DNA of 64,000 bases, taken from assembly GCF_001426225.1 (NCBI RefSeq), contig NZ_LMRT01000013.1:584119-648118 (forward strand), given 5' to 3'. This stretch comes from Allobosea sp. Leaf344. GTDB taxonomy: Bacteria; Pseudomonadota; Alphaproteobacteria; Rhizobiales; Beijerinckiaceae. Under the pieces are notes generated by a model. The model saw nothing but the letters and a program-made list of their open reading frames with translations, searched no databases and was not told where the DNA came from. Shown here piece by piece: positions 28,087-36,410 of the stretch; the stretch's first letter is position 1; the number at the start of each line of letters is the position of its first letter. The position numbers and the translations under genes are program-made.

Positions 28087-30450
28087 ATGACCGCAACAGG
28101 CATCGGCGCGCCAGTCCGCCGCAAGGAAGACCACCGCTACATCACCGGCCAGGGACGCTACACCGACGACATCAACCGGCCCGGCCAGGCCCATGCCTAT
28201 TTCCTGCGCTCGCCGCATGCGCATGCGGCCATCCGCGGCATCGACACCGCCGCCGCGCGCGCCATGCCGGGCGTCATCGGCATCTTCACCGGGGATGATC
28301 TGGCGGCCGACAAGGTCGGCGGGCTGATCTGCGGCTGGATGATCCACAACAAGGACGGCTCGCCGATGCGCGCCGGCGCGCATCCGGCGCTGGCCCAGGG
28401 CAAGGTGCGCTATGTCGGCGACCATGTCGCGGTGATCATCGCCGAGACGCTGGCGCAGGCGCGCGACGCCTCCGAGGCGGTGATCGTCGATTACGAGGTG
28501 CTGCCGGCGGTGGTCTATACCGCCAGCGCGGCCGGCACCGAGACCGTGATCCATGCGGAGGCGCCCGACAACACCGTCTACAATTGGCATCTCGGCAACA
28601 AGGACGAGACGGAGCGCGCCTTCCGCGAGGCGGCGCATGTCACCAGGCTCGACATCGTCAACAACCGGCTGGTGCCGAACCCGATGGAGCCGCGCGCGGC
28701 CGTCGGCGATTACGACCAGGGCGAGGGCGCCTTCACGCTCTACACGACGAGCCAGAACCCGCATGTCGCGCGGCTGGTGCTCTCGGCCTTCATCGGCATC
28801 GCGCCGGAGAACAAGCTGCGCGTGATCGCGCCCGATGTCGGCGGCGGCTTCGGCTCGAAGATCTTCATCTATGCCGAGGAGACGGTCTGCGTCTGGGCGG
28901 CGAAGAAGGTCGGCCGGCCGGTGAAGTGGAATTCCGACCGCACCGAGGCCTTCCTGGCCGATGCGCATGGGCGCGACCACGTCACCCATGCCGAGCTCGC
29001 GACCAATGCCGAGGGCCGGATCACCGGGCTCAGGGTCAAGACCACGGCCAATCTCGGCGCCTATCTCTCGACCTTCTCCTCCTCGGTGCCGACCTATCTC
29101 TACGCGCCGCTGCTCTCCGGCTCCTACGATATCCCGGCGATCTATGCCGAGGTCGACGCGGTCTATACCAACACCGCCCCGGTCGACGCCTATCGCGGCG
29201 CCGGGCGGCCGGAAGCGACCTTCGTCGTCGAGCGGCTGGTCGAGGTCGCGGCGCGCGAGCTGGGGCGCGACCCGGCGAAGTTCCGGATGCAGAACTACGT
29301 CCGGAAGTTCCCGCACCAGACGCCGGTGATCATGATGTACGACACCGGCAACTATGCGGCCTCGATGAAGAAGGCGCTGGAGATCATCGACTATAAGGGC
29401 TTCGGCAAGCGCAAGCGCGAATCCGCCCGCAACGGCAAGCTGCGCGGCATCGGCTTCTCCTCCTATATCGAGGCCTGCGGCATCGCGCCCTCGGCGGCGG
29501 TCGGCTCGCTCGGGGCCGGTGTCGGGCTGTGGGAATCGGCGGAGGTCCGGGTCAATCCGGTCGGTACGGTCGAGGTGCTGACCGGTTCGCACAGCCATGG
29601 CCAGGGCCATGAGACGACCTTCGCCCAGCTGGTCTCCGACCGGCTCGGCATCCCGATCGAGAACGTCTCGATCGTCCATGGCGACACCGACAAGGTGCAG
29701 ATGGGCATGGGCACCTATGGCTCGCGCTCGGGTGCGGTCGGCATGTCGGCGATCTTCAAGGCGGTCGACAAGGTGATCGCCAAGGGCAAGAAGGTCGCGG
29801 CCTATGTGCTGGAGGCCGACGAGGCGGATATCGACTTCGCCGACGGCCATTTCTCGGTGAAGGGCACCGATCGCAAGCTCGATTTCGGCTCATGCGCGCT
29901 GCAGGCCTATGTCGCGCACAAGTTCAGCGGCCAGGATCTCGAGCCGGGGCTGAAGGAGGGGGCGTTCTACGACCCGACCAATTTCACCTTCCCGGCCGGC
30001 GTCCATATCTGCGAGCTCGAGATCGACCCCGATACCGGCGTCACAAAAATCCAGCGCTGGGCGGCGGTGGATGATTTCGGCGTGGTGATCAATCCGATGA
30101 TCGTCGAGGGCCAGGTCCATGGCGGCATCGCCCAGGGGGTCGGGCAGGCGCTGCTTGAAGGCGCCAAATACAATTCTGACGGCCAGCTGGTGACGGCGAG
30201 CTTCATGGATTACTGCATGCCGCGCGCCGACGACCTGCCGTCATTCGACGTCGGCATGACCGTGACGCCATGCCCGTCCAATCCGCTCGGCATCAAGGGC
30301 TGCGGGGAGGCCGGCGCCATCGCCGCGCCGCCCGCCGTGATCAACGCCATCACCGACGCGCTCGGCCATGAGGACATCGCCATGCCGGCGACGCCGCAGG
30401 CCGTGTGGCGGGCGGCGCAGAAGAGTGTGAGGAGGCAGGCGGCGGAGTGA
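28087..30450 (+). CDS. coxL: molybdenum hydroxylase large subunit, form II CoxL type
   Basis: Molybdopterin-binding catalytic subunit of 787 residues. The N-terminus [19 protein letters not shown] is typical. [12 protein letters not shown] marks the cofactor site near 265. The active-site loop reads [12 protein letters not shown], the form II signature; authentic form I CO dehydrogenases have AYxCSFR with the Cu-binding Cys. The catalytic Glu region [14 protein letters not shown] is near the C-terminus. It forms a heterohexamer with CoxS and CoxM. Form II substrates are mostly unknown, and CO oxidation should not be assumed. Gene order S-L-M also matches form II. The ATG at 28087 follows GAGGGGAAAC. 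Confidence 0.9.
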   Translation: MTATGIGAPVRRKEDHRYITGQGRYTDDINRPGQAHAYFLRSPHAHAAIRGIDTAAARAMPGVIGIFTGDDLAADKVGGLICGWMIHNKDGSPMRAGAHPALAQGKVRYVGDHVAVIIAETLAQARDASEAVIVDYEVLPAVVYTASAAGTETVIHAEAPDNTVYNWHLGNKDETERAFREAAHVTRLDIVNNRLVPNPMEPRAAVGDYDQGEGAFTLYTTSQNPHVARLVLSAFIGIAPENKLRVIAPDVGGGFGSKIFIYAEETVCVWAAKKVGRPVKWNSDRTEAFLADAHGRDHVTHAELATNAEGRITGLRVKTTANLGAYLSTFSSSVPTYLYAPLLSGSYDIPAIYAEVDAVYTNTAPVDAYRGAGRPEATFVVERLVEVAARELGRDPAKFRMQNYVRKFPHQTPVIMMYDTGNYAASMKKALEIIDYKGFGKRKRESARNGKLRGIGFSSYIEACGIAPSAAVGSLGAGVGLWESAEVRVNPVGTVEVLTGSHSHGQGHETTFAQLVSDRLGIPIENVSIVHGDTDKVQMGMGTYGSRSGAVGMSAIFKAVDKVIAKGKKVAAYVLEADEADIDFADGHFSVKGTDRKLDFGSCALQAYVAHKFSGQDLEPGLKEGAFYDPTNFTFPAGVHICELEIDPDTGVTKIQRWAAVDDFGVVINPMIVEGQVHGGIAQGVGQALLEGAKYNSDGQLVTASFMDYCMPRADDLPSFDVGMTVTPCPSNPLGIKGCGEAGAIAAPPAVINAITDALGHEDIAMPATPQAVWRAAQKSVRRQAAE

Positions 30451-30513
30451 GGAGGCCGGCCATCCCCGGGGCGCCGCGCCGTCCCGAAGGATGATCCGGC
30501 CCGCTGCGGAACA

Positions 30514-30554
30514 GGCTCCGAGGCGCGCTTCCGCTGGAAGCGCTGCCCGGAGCC
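30514..30554 (+). repeat. two-part hairpin in the coxL-coxM intergenic region
   Basis: Two nested perfect inverted repeats share one centre. The inner stem GCGCTTCC / GGAAGCGC (8 bp) closes a three-base loop at 30525-30543. The outer stem GGCTCCG / CGGAGCC (7 bp) lies at 30514-30520 and 30548-30554, with four-base internal loops between. No T run follows, so it is not a terminator. It sits in a 183-base gap (30451-30633) with no visible gene. It may be an RNA stabiliser, a processing site or a REP-like element. Confidence 0.6.
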
Positions 30555-30633
30555 GAGGGTCGGGAGCCGTTTTGGCCCGCGCCCGCTCCGACTGCCGAAT
30601 GCCTGTTGCAGACGAGGTTCAGGGAGACAAGTC

Positions 30634-31437
30634 ATGTACGCCTTCAACTACCATCGCCCCGCCACGGCCCGTCAGGCGGCCGGACTCCTGTCGAAGAAGG
30701 AGGACGCCAAGCTGCTGGCGGGCGGCCATACCCTGCTGCCGACGATGAAGCAGCGGCTCGCCTCGCCGGCGCATCTGGTCGATCTCGCCGGCTGCGCCGA
30801 CCTCAAGGGCATCACCCGCAAGGGCCGGACCATCGTCATCGGCGCCATGACGACCCATGCCGAAGTCGCGGCCTCGGCCGAGGTGCGGGAGGCGATTCCG
30901 GGCCTCGCCTGGCTCGCCTCGCATATCGGCGACCCGCATGTCCGGCATCGCGGCACGATCGGCGGCTCCGTCGCCAATAACGACCCGGCCGCGGATTATC
31001 CCGCCGCCTGCCTGGCGCTGGGCGCCACCATCGTCACCAATACCCGCAAGATCGAGGCAGACGCCTTCTTCACCGGGCTGTACGAGACGGCGCTGGAAGA
31101 GGGCGAGATCATCACCCGGATCGTCTTCCCGCTCGCCTCGCGCGCGGCCTATGCCAAGTTCCGCAACCCCGCCTCGCGCTATGCTCTGGTCGGCGTGTTC
31201 GTCGCCAAGCGCGGGCCGGAGGTGCGCGTCGCGGTGACCGGCGCCGGCGAAGGCGGCGTCTTCCGCTGGGCCGAGGGCGAGGCGGCGCTGCGCAACCGCT
31301 TCGCGCCCAAATCGCTGGATGGGCTCAAGGCCTCGGCCGACGGCATCAACAGCGACATGCATGCCGATGCCGAATATCGAGCCCATCTCATCGGCGTCAT
31401 GGCCAAAGAGGCCGTGGCGCGTGCCACGGGCAAGTGA
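30634..31437 (+). CDS. coxM: molybdenum hydroxylase FAD-binding medium subunit (CoxM-like)
   Basis: FAD subunit of 267 residues that passes electrons from the CoxS clusters to a quinone or other acceptor. The two FAD motifs are visible: [16 protein letters not shown] near residue 30 and [20 protein letters not shown] near 105-125. The C-terminal CO dehydrogenase flavoprotein domain follows ([17 protein letters not shown]). AGGGAG precedes the ATG. It lies 183 bases after coxL, unusually far for this operon type, with a structured hairpin between. Confidence 0.92.
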   Translation: MYAFNYHRPATARQAAGLLSKKEDAKLLAGGHTLLPTMKQRLASPAHLVDLAGCADLKGITRKGRTIVIGAMTTHAEVAASAEVREAIPGLAWLASHIGDPHVRHRGTIGGSVANNDPAADYPAACLALGATIVTNTRKIEADAFFTGLYETALEEGEIITRIVFPLASRAAYAKFRNPASRYALVGVFVAKRGPEVRVAVTGAGEGGVFRWAEGEAALRNRFAPKSLDGLKASADGINSDMHADAEYRAHLIGVMAKEAVARATGK

Positions 31438-31449
31438 GCGCGGCGCCGC

Positions 31450-31803
31450 TCAGTAGAAGAAGCGCTCCTCGACGATCTTCCCGTCGCGCATCGTATAGAG
31501 CCCGGCCTCGGTCATCTGCATCCGCTGGCCGGTCTCCCTGACCGTGACGTCGATCTCGAAGCGCATGATGAACTGGTCGCCATTCGCATAGGGTCCGTCC
31601 GCCCGGTTGGCATGGACCTCATGGGCGGAATACCACCAGTCGCTCTTGCCCTTGACGGCGTCGCGGCCCTCGATCCGCGCCATCGGGCCTTCCATGGCCT
31701 CGATGCTGACGATGTCGGGAGCGTTGAAGCGATCGGCAGCCTGCTGGTGCTCGCCGCGCTTCAACAGATCGGCGAAGGCGGCAACGGCGTCGGCATTGGT
31801 CAT
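31450..31803 (-). CDS. NTF2-like/SnoaL-like small protein, minus strand inside the cox cluster
   Basis: A 117-residue NTF2-fold protein ([20 protein letters not shown], then [20 protein letters not shown], ending [14 protein letters not shown]). The pattern is that of the SnoaL-like nuclear transport factor 2 group, which bind or convert small molecules. It has no signal peptide. It is transcribed against the cox genes and its stop lies 12 bases from the coxM stop, so it is convergent with coxSLM and splits the cluster into two plus-strand units. A second NTF2-like gene is at 33085. Function unknown. Confidence 0.7.
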   Translation of the reverse strand: MTNADAVAAFADLLKRGEHQQAADRFNAPDIVSIEAMEGPMARIEGRDAVKGKSDWWYSAHEVHANRADGPYANGDQFIMRFEIDVTVRETGQRMQMTEAGLYTMRDGKIVEERFFY

Positions 31804-32070
31804 GGCATGATCCTTTCTCGCTGCAGGCGCCGGCCATCATCGGCGGCGTAAGCGCGAGGATGGCACGGAGTGCGCCAGAGCATGGCAAGAGCCGATGGCC
31901 GCAACTCGGCGCGAGCCGGGCCGGGCGCATTGCAGGCACTGCCGTCACAGGCCATATTGCCGATGGAGCCGGTTCCGCAGGGATCAGCTGCATCGCCCCC
32001 CTTTCCCCCCGGCCCGATCGGTCAACTTCGCCCCGATCATCGCCGGATGTCGCACTCCCGCCGGTTCCCT

Positions 32071-32997
32071 ATGTCGCAATCGCTTCCCTCCTCCATCGAC
32101 GCCACGCTCGGCCTGCTGCAGAGCCAGGGCTATGTCGCCGACCGCGCGCTGGCGACGGTGCTGTTCCTGGCCTTGCGGATGAAGCGGCCTCTGCTGCTGG
32201 AGGGGGAGGCCGGCACCGGCAAGACCGAGATCGCCAAGGTGCTCGCGGCGGCGCTGGGCCGCAAGCTGATCCGGCTGCAATGCTATGAGGGGCTGGATCT
32301 GGCCTCCGCGGTCTATGAGTGGAATTACGCCCGGCAGATGATGGCGATCCGCCTGGCCGAGGCGGCCGGCGGCGGCCAGGGCGGCGGGCTCGATCGCTCG
32401 CGGCTCGAAGGCGACATCTTCTCAGAGACCTATCTGGTGAAGCGGCCGCTCCTGCAGGCGCTGGAGCCGCAGAAGGGCGGGGCGCCGATCCTGCTGATCG
32501 ACGAGCTCGACCGGACCGACGAGGCCTTCGAGGCCTTCCTGCTCGAGGTGCTGGCGGATGCGCAGGTCACCATTCCCGAGCTCGGCACGATCCGCGCCGC
32601 CGAGCCGCCGATCGTGATCCTGACCTCGAACCGCACGCGCGAGATCCATGACGCGCTGAAGCGGCGCTGCCTCTATCATTGGGTCGGCTATCCCGACACG
32701 GCCCGCGAGCTGGCGATCCTGAAGGCGCGCGCCCCGCATGCGCCGGCCAAACTCGCCAAACAGGTGGTGGCCTTCGTCCAGGCGATCCGCAGGGAAGAGT
32801 TGTTCAAGGCGCCGGGCGTGGCCGAGACGCTGGACTGGGCGAGCGCGCTGGTCGAGCTCGACGCGGTGGCGCTGGATCCCGGGCTGGTCTCGGACACGCT
32901 CGGGGCGCTGCTGAAGTATCAGGACGACATCCAGGCGATGCAGGGCTCGAAAGTGCGCGAGCTGCTCGACCAGGTGAAGACCGAGGCGGTGCGCTAG
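32071..32997 (+). CDS. coxD: MoxR-type AAA+ ATPase (CoxD-like)
   Basis: AAA+ chaperone-like ATPase of 308 residues. Walker A is LEGEAGTGKTEIAK near residue 45, Walker B is ILLIDELDRTDE near 145 and sensor 1 is IVILTSNRTREIHDALKRR near 185. MoxR/CoxD proteins act with the VWA protein CoxE to insert or mature the active-site metal centre of molybdenum hydroxylases. The ATG at 32071 is chosen as closest to the conserved fold; an ATG at 32047 is possible. The 267-base region upstream (31804-32070) shows no supported gene and should hold divergent promoters. Confidence 0.88.
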   Translation: MSQSLPSSIDATLGLLQSQGYVADRALATVLFLALRMKRPLLLEGEAGTGKTEIAKVLAAALGRKLIRLQCYEGLDLASAVYEWNYARQMMAIRLAEAAGGGQGGGLDRSRLEGDIFSETYLVKRPLLQALEPQKGGAPILLIDELDRTDEAFEAFLLEVLADAQVTIPELGTIRAAEPPIVILTSNRTREIHDALKRRCLYHWVGYPDTARELAILKARAPHAPAKLAKQVVAFVQAIRREELFKAPGVAETLDWASALVELDAVALDPGLVSDTLGALLKYQDDIQAMQGSKVRELLDQVKTEAVR

Positions 32998-33084
32998 ACG
33001 CGCCGCGCATCTGCTCCAGATCAACGATCGGGACCGGATGGACGCATAGACCAGAGGCGACGGGGCTGGAGCGGAGTGATCGGC

Positions 33085-33462
33085 ATGTACAATGATCTGA
33101 AGGCGGTCGAGGCGGTGACCTGGACCTATCTCAACGGGCTCTACGAGGGCGACGTCGCCAAGCTCGAACACGCCTTCCACCCGACCAGCGCGCTGACCAC
33201 GGTCGATGAGGAAGGCCATATCCGGATCGTGCCGCGCGAGGCCTGGCTCAAGGCGGTGGCGGAGCGGCCTTCGCCCAAGGCCGCCGGCATGGCCCGGGGC
33301 GACCATGTCCTGACCATCGACATCGTCGGCCCGACCCTGGCGCTGGTGAAGGTCAAGTGCCAGATGCCGCCGCGCTATTTCACCGACCTCCTGTCCTTCC
33401 TGAAAGTCGACAGCAAATGGCAGATCGTCCAGAAGGTCTTCATGACCGAGATGGGGCCGTGA
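33085..33462 (+). CDS. NTF2-like protein between CoxD and CoxE genes
   Basis: A 125-residue NTF2-fold protein of the putative lumazine-binding/SnoaL-like type. It has an N-terminal helix (DLKAVEAVTWTYLNGLYEGD), a His in EHAFHPTSALTTV and a C-terminal strand pair (DLLSFLKVDSKWQIVQKVF). The start is the ATG at 33085; a GTG three codons earlier is possible. It lies 87 bases after coxD and 22 before coxE, so it probably belongs to their operon, giving it a stronger link to maturation than the minus-strand relative at 31450. Its function is unknown. Confidence 0.72.
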   Translation: MYNDLKAVEAVTWTYLNGLYEGDVAKLEHAFHPTSALTTVDEEGHIRIVPREAWLKAVAERPSPKAAGMARGDHVLTIDIVGPTLALVKVKCQMPPRYFTDLLSFLKVDSKWQIVQKVFMTEMGP

Positions 33463-33484
33463 GCGCCGCGGCCGGCCCCGGCGC

Positions 33485-34684
33485 ATGACCGGCAAGCTCC
33501 CGGAAAACATAGCCTATTTCGCGCGGGCCCTGCGGATCGCAGGGGTTGCGGTCGGGCCCGGCGCCGTGATCGAGGCCGTCGAGGCGCTGGCCGACGGTGC
33601 GCTCGGCGGGCGCGAGGACGTCTATTGGGCGCTGCATGCGATCTTCGTGAAGAAGCATGAGGACAGCCTGCTCTACGACCAGGCCTTCCGCCTGTTCTGG
33701 CGCCGCCGCGCCTTGATCGAGAAGCTGATGGCGCAGATGTCGCCGGTCTCGCCCGGCGCCGACGCCCAGCCCGAGAAGGCCGAGGCCGGCGCGCTCCGGG
33801 TGGCCGAGGCCTTCGCCCCGCCGCGCCGCGAGGATCGGGAGCCGCCGACGGAGCTGACCGAGCTGACGGCGCGGCTGACCGTGTCCGATCGCGAGACGCT
33901 GAAATCGCGCGATTTCGCACAGATGAGCGCCGCCGAGATCGCCCGGGCGAAACAGCTGATCGCGCAGCTGCGCCTGCCGATTGATACCGTGCCGACGCGG
34001 CGCTTCCGGCCGGCGCAGCAGGGGAGGCGGATCGATCCGCGCGCGACGTTCCGGCGCTCGCTGCGCGGCGGCGGCGGCACCATCGACCTGGCCTTCCGCG
34101 AGCGGGCGGAGATCCATCCCCCCGTGGTGGCGCTGGTCGACATCTCCGGTTCGATGGCCGAATACTCGCGCATCTTCCTGCATTTCCTGCACGCCATCAC
34201 CGAGAAGCGGCGGGTGCATTCCTTCGTCTTCGGCACCAGGCTGACCAACATCACCCGCATGTTGCGGGCGCGCGATCCCGACGAGGCGCTGGCACTGGCC
34301 GGCAGAGCCGCGCCGGATTGGGAGGGCGGAACCCGCATCTCCACCGCGCTCCACGCCTTCAACCGGGTCTGGTCGCGGCGGGTCCTGTCGGGCGGGGCGG
34401 TCGTGCTGCTGTTCACCGACGGGCTGGAGCGCCATCTCGACGGGCAGCTCGGCTTCGAGATGGACAGGCTGCACCGCTCCTGCCGGCAGCTGGTCTGGCT
34501 CAATCCGCTGCTGCGCTTCGACGCCTTCGAGGCCCGGGCCAGCGGCATCCGCGCAATGCTGCCCCATGTCGATTCCTTCCGGCCGATCCACAACCTCGCG
34601 GCGATGGCCGATCTCTGCGCCGCCCTGTCGCCGGATGCAGAGCGGAAGAGCGATCCGCGCCAGTGGCTGAAGCGCGCGAGCTGA
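33485..34684 (+). CDS. coxE: VWA domain protein CoxE
   Basis: CoxE-family protein of 399 residues with a C-terminal von Willebrand A domain. The MIDAS motif DxSxS is intact in LVDISGSMAEYS near residue 220, with later metal ligands in the DWEGGTRI and LFTDGLERH segments. The N-terminal helical half begins with FARALRIAGVAVGPGAVIEA, as in CoxE. It is expected to work with the MoxR-type ATPase to mature the hydroxylase. The start is ATG, 22 bases after the NTF2-like gene. Confidence 0.88.
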   Translation: MTGKLPENIAYFARALRIAGVAVGPGAVIEAVEALADGALGGREDVYWALHAIFVKKHEDSLLYDQAFRLFWRRRALIEKLMAQMSPVSPGADAQPEKAEAGALRVAEAFAPPRREDREPPTELTELTARLTVSDRETLKSRDFAQMSAAEIARAKQLIAQLRLPIDTVPTRRFRPAQQGRRIDPRATFRRSLRGGGGTIDLAFRERAEIHPPVVALVDISGSMAEYSRIFLHFLHAITEKRRVHSFVFGTRLTNITRMLRARDPDEALALAGRAAPDWEGGTRISTALHAFNRVWSRRVLSGGAVVLLFTDGLERHLDGQLGFEMDRLHRSCRQLVWLNPLLRFDAFEARASGIRAMLPHVDSFRPIHNLAAMADLCAALSPDAERKSDPRQWLKRAS

Positions 34685-34746
34685 GGCATGATGGACGAGC
34701 GGGATCGGCGTTTCGACCGTTCGGGCCGGGGAATGGGAGACGGGGC

Positions 34747-35085
34747 ATGATCAGCACGGACACCGATATTCTGGCCACGGCGGAAGCCTGGGCGCGGGAG
34801 GGGCGGGGCGTCGCGCTCGCGACCGTGATCGAGACCTGGGGATCGGCGCCGCGTCCGGTCGGCTCGCATCTGGTGATCGATGCGCAGGGGCAGTTCCAGG
34901 GCTCGGTCTCGGGCGGCTGCGTCGAGGGGGCGGTGGTCGAGGAGGCCGTCGAGGTGATCGCGCAGGGCAAGCCGCGCACGCTCGAATTCGGCGTCGCCGA
35001 CGATACCGCCTGGAAGGTCGGGCTGTCCTGCGGGGGGCGCATCCGGGTCTATGTCGAGCCGGTCGGCACCAGGGCGGCCGTCTGA
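34747..35085 (+). CDS. XdhC N-terminal domain protein (separate gene)
   Basis: A 112-residue protein matching only the N-terminal domain of XdhC/CoxI. It has the segment ALATVIETWGSAPRPVGSHL and the glycine/cysteine motif GSVSGGCVEGAVVEEA, plus a second Cys in VGLSCGGRIRVYVE. XdhC binds the molybdenum cofactor and carries it to the hydroxylase, including the sulfuration step. Here its C-terminal domain is encoded separately at 35718, after an interposed LysE gene. The stop overlaps the lysE start by one base (TGATG). The ATG at 34747 follows GGGAGACGGGGC. Confidence 0.87.
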   Translation: MISTDTDILATAEAWAREGRGVALATVIETWGSAPRPVGSHLVIDAQGQFQGSVSGGCVEGAVVEEAVEVIAQGKPRTLEFGVADDTAWKVGLSCGGRIRVYVEPVGTRAAV

Positions 35086-35714
35086 TGGCATCCTGGGAGA
35101 CCCTGCTGGCCTTCGCCACGCTGACGCTGCTCGTCGCCTATTTTCCCGGGCCGGCCCTGCTCTACACCGCTGCCCAGACCATCGCGCATGGCCGCAAGGC
35201 CGGGCTGATGGCGATGCTGGGCATTCATCTCGGCTGCTATATCCATGTCTTCGCTGCCGCTTTCGGCCTGTCGGCGGTGTTCAAGCATGTGCCGGAGCTC
35301 TATGTCGCGGTGAAGATCGCGGGGGCGCTCTATCTGATCTGGCTCGGCATCGGCATGATCCGCTCGCGGCTCGCCGCCGCGGATGGGCCGGTGGCGCCGC
35401 CCAAGACGGTGAAGCGCGCGCTGCTCGATTCCTTCATCGTCGAGATCCTCAACCCGAAGGTGGCGCTGTTCTTCATCGCGCTGCTGCCGCAATTCGTCGA
35501 TCCCGCCGCCGCCTTCCCGGTCTGGGTGCAGTTCCTCATCCTGGGGACGGTGGTGAACTTCGCCTTTTCCTCGGCGGATCTGGTCACGGTCTTCGGCGCA
35601 TCCGCCGTGGTGAAGACGATGAAGAAGACCCGGACGGGTTTCGCTCTGGGGCGCTGGCTCGGCGGCTCGATGATGATCGGGCTCGGGCTCAAGCTGGCGA
35701 CGGACAAGGGCTGA
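35085..35714 (+). CDS. LysE family translocator between the two XdhC halves
   Basis: Inner-membrane exporter of 209 residues with about six hydrophobic segments. The LysE/RhtB N-terminal pattern is present: LLVAYFPGPALLYTAAQTIAHGRKAG at about 15-40 and GIHLGCYIHVFAAAFGLSAVF after it, then FIVEILNPKVALFFIALLPQFV near 120. LysE relatives export amino acids and similar metabolites. It overlaps the XdhC N-terminal gene by one base and is followed three bases later by the XdhC C-terminal gene, so all three are translated together. A role in the hydroxylase pathway, such as product export, is possible but unproven. Confidence 0.85.
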   Translation: MASWETLLAFATLTLLVAYFPGPALLYTAAQTIAHGRKAGLMAMLGIHLGCYIHVFAAAFGLSAVFKHVPELYVAVKIAGALYLIWLGIGMIRSRLAAADGPVAPPKTVKRALLDSFIVEILNPKVALFFIALLPQFVDPAAAFPVWVQFLILGTVVNFAFSSADLVTVFGASAVVKTMKKTRTGFALGRWLGGSMMIGLGLKLATDKG

Positions 35715-35717
35715 GAC

Positions 35718-36410
35718 ATGGATCTCGCGACACTCGCGGCGCTGAATGCGGAGCGCGCGGCAAGGCGCCCCACCATCCTCGTCACCGATCTCGCCGGCGG
35801 CGGGCAGAGGCTGGTGAAGGCCGCCGAGATCGCGGCCGATCCGCTGGCGCAGGCGCTCGACCGGCAGCTGCGCATGGGCAAGAGCGGCCTCGTCGAGCAG
35901 GACGGGGCGAGCTTCTTCCTCACGGTGCAGGCCCCGCCTCCGCGCATCATCGTCACCGGAGCGGTGCATATCTCGCAGGCCATGGCCCCGATGGCGCGGC
36001 TGCTCGACCTCTATCTCGTGATCATCGACCCGCGCACCGCCTTCGCGACGCCGGAGCGCTTCCCGGATGTGACCTTGCTGACGGAATGGCCGGACGAGGC
36101 GCTGAAGCGGCTGGGGCTGGACGGCTACACCGCCTTCGTGGCGCTGACGCATGATCCCAAGGTGGATGATCCCGGGCTCGAGGCGGCGCTGCGCTCGGAC
36201 TGCTTCTATATCGGCGCGCTGGGCAGCCGGAAGACCCATGGCAAGCGGCTGGAGCGGCTGAAGGCGGCAGGGTTCGACGAGGCCGCGACGGGGCGCATTC
36301 ACGCGCCGATCGGCCTCGACATCGGCGCGGTCTCGCCCGCCGAGATCGCGCTGTCGATCCTCGGCGAGATCGTCGGCGCCTTGCGCGGGCCGCGCCGGGC
36401 GACCGCGTGA
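35718..36410 (+). CDS. XdhC C-terminal (Rossmann) domain protein (separate gene)
   Basis: A 230-residue protein corresponding to the second half of XdhC/CoxI. The XdhC_C region carries IIVTGAVHISQAMAPMARLL (modified Rossmann loop), IIDPRTAFATPERF, LTHDPKVDDPGLEAAL and the family signature YIGALGSRKTHGKR. It should form a complex with the N-terminal protein encoded at 34747 to handle the molybdenum cofactor. Its stop overlaps the GTG start of the MoeA-MobA fusion by four bases. Confidence 0.87.
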   Translation: MDLATLAALNAERAARRPTILVTDLAGGGQRLVKAAEIAADPLAQALDRQLRMGKSGLVEQDGASFFLTVQAPPPRIIVTGAVHISQAMAPMARLLDLYLVIIDPRTAFATPERFPDVTLLTEWPDEALKRLGLDGYTAFVALTHDPKVDDPGLEAALRSDCFYIGALGSRKTHGKRLERLKAAGFDEAATGRIHAPIGLDIGAVSPAEIALSILGEIVGALRGPRRATA

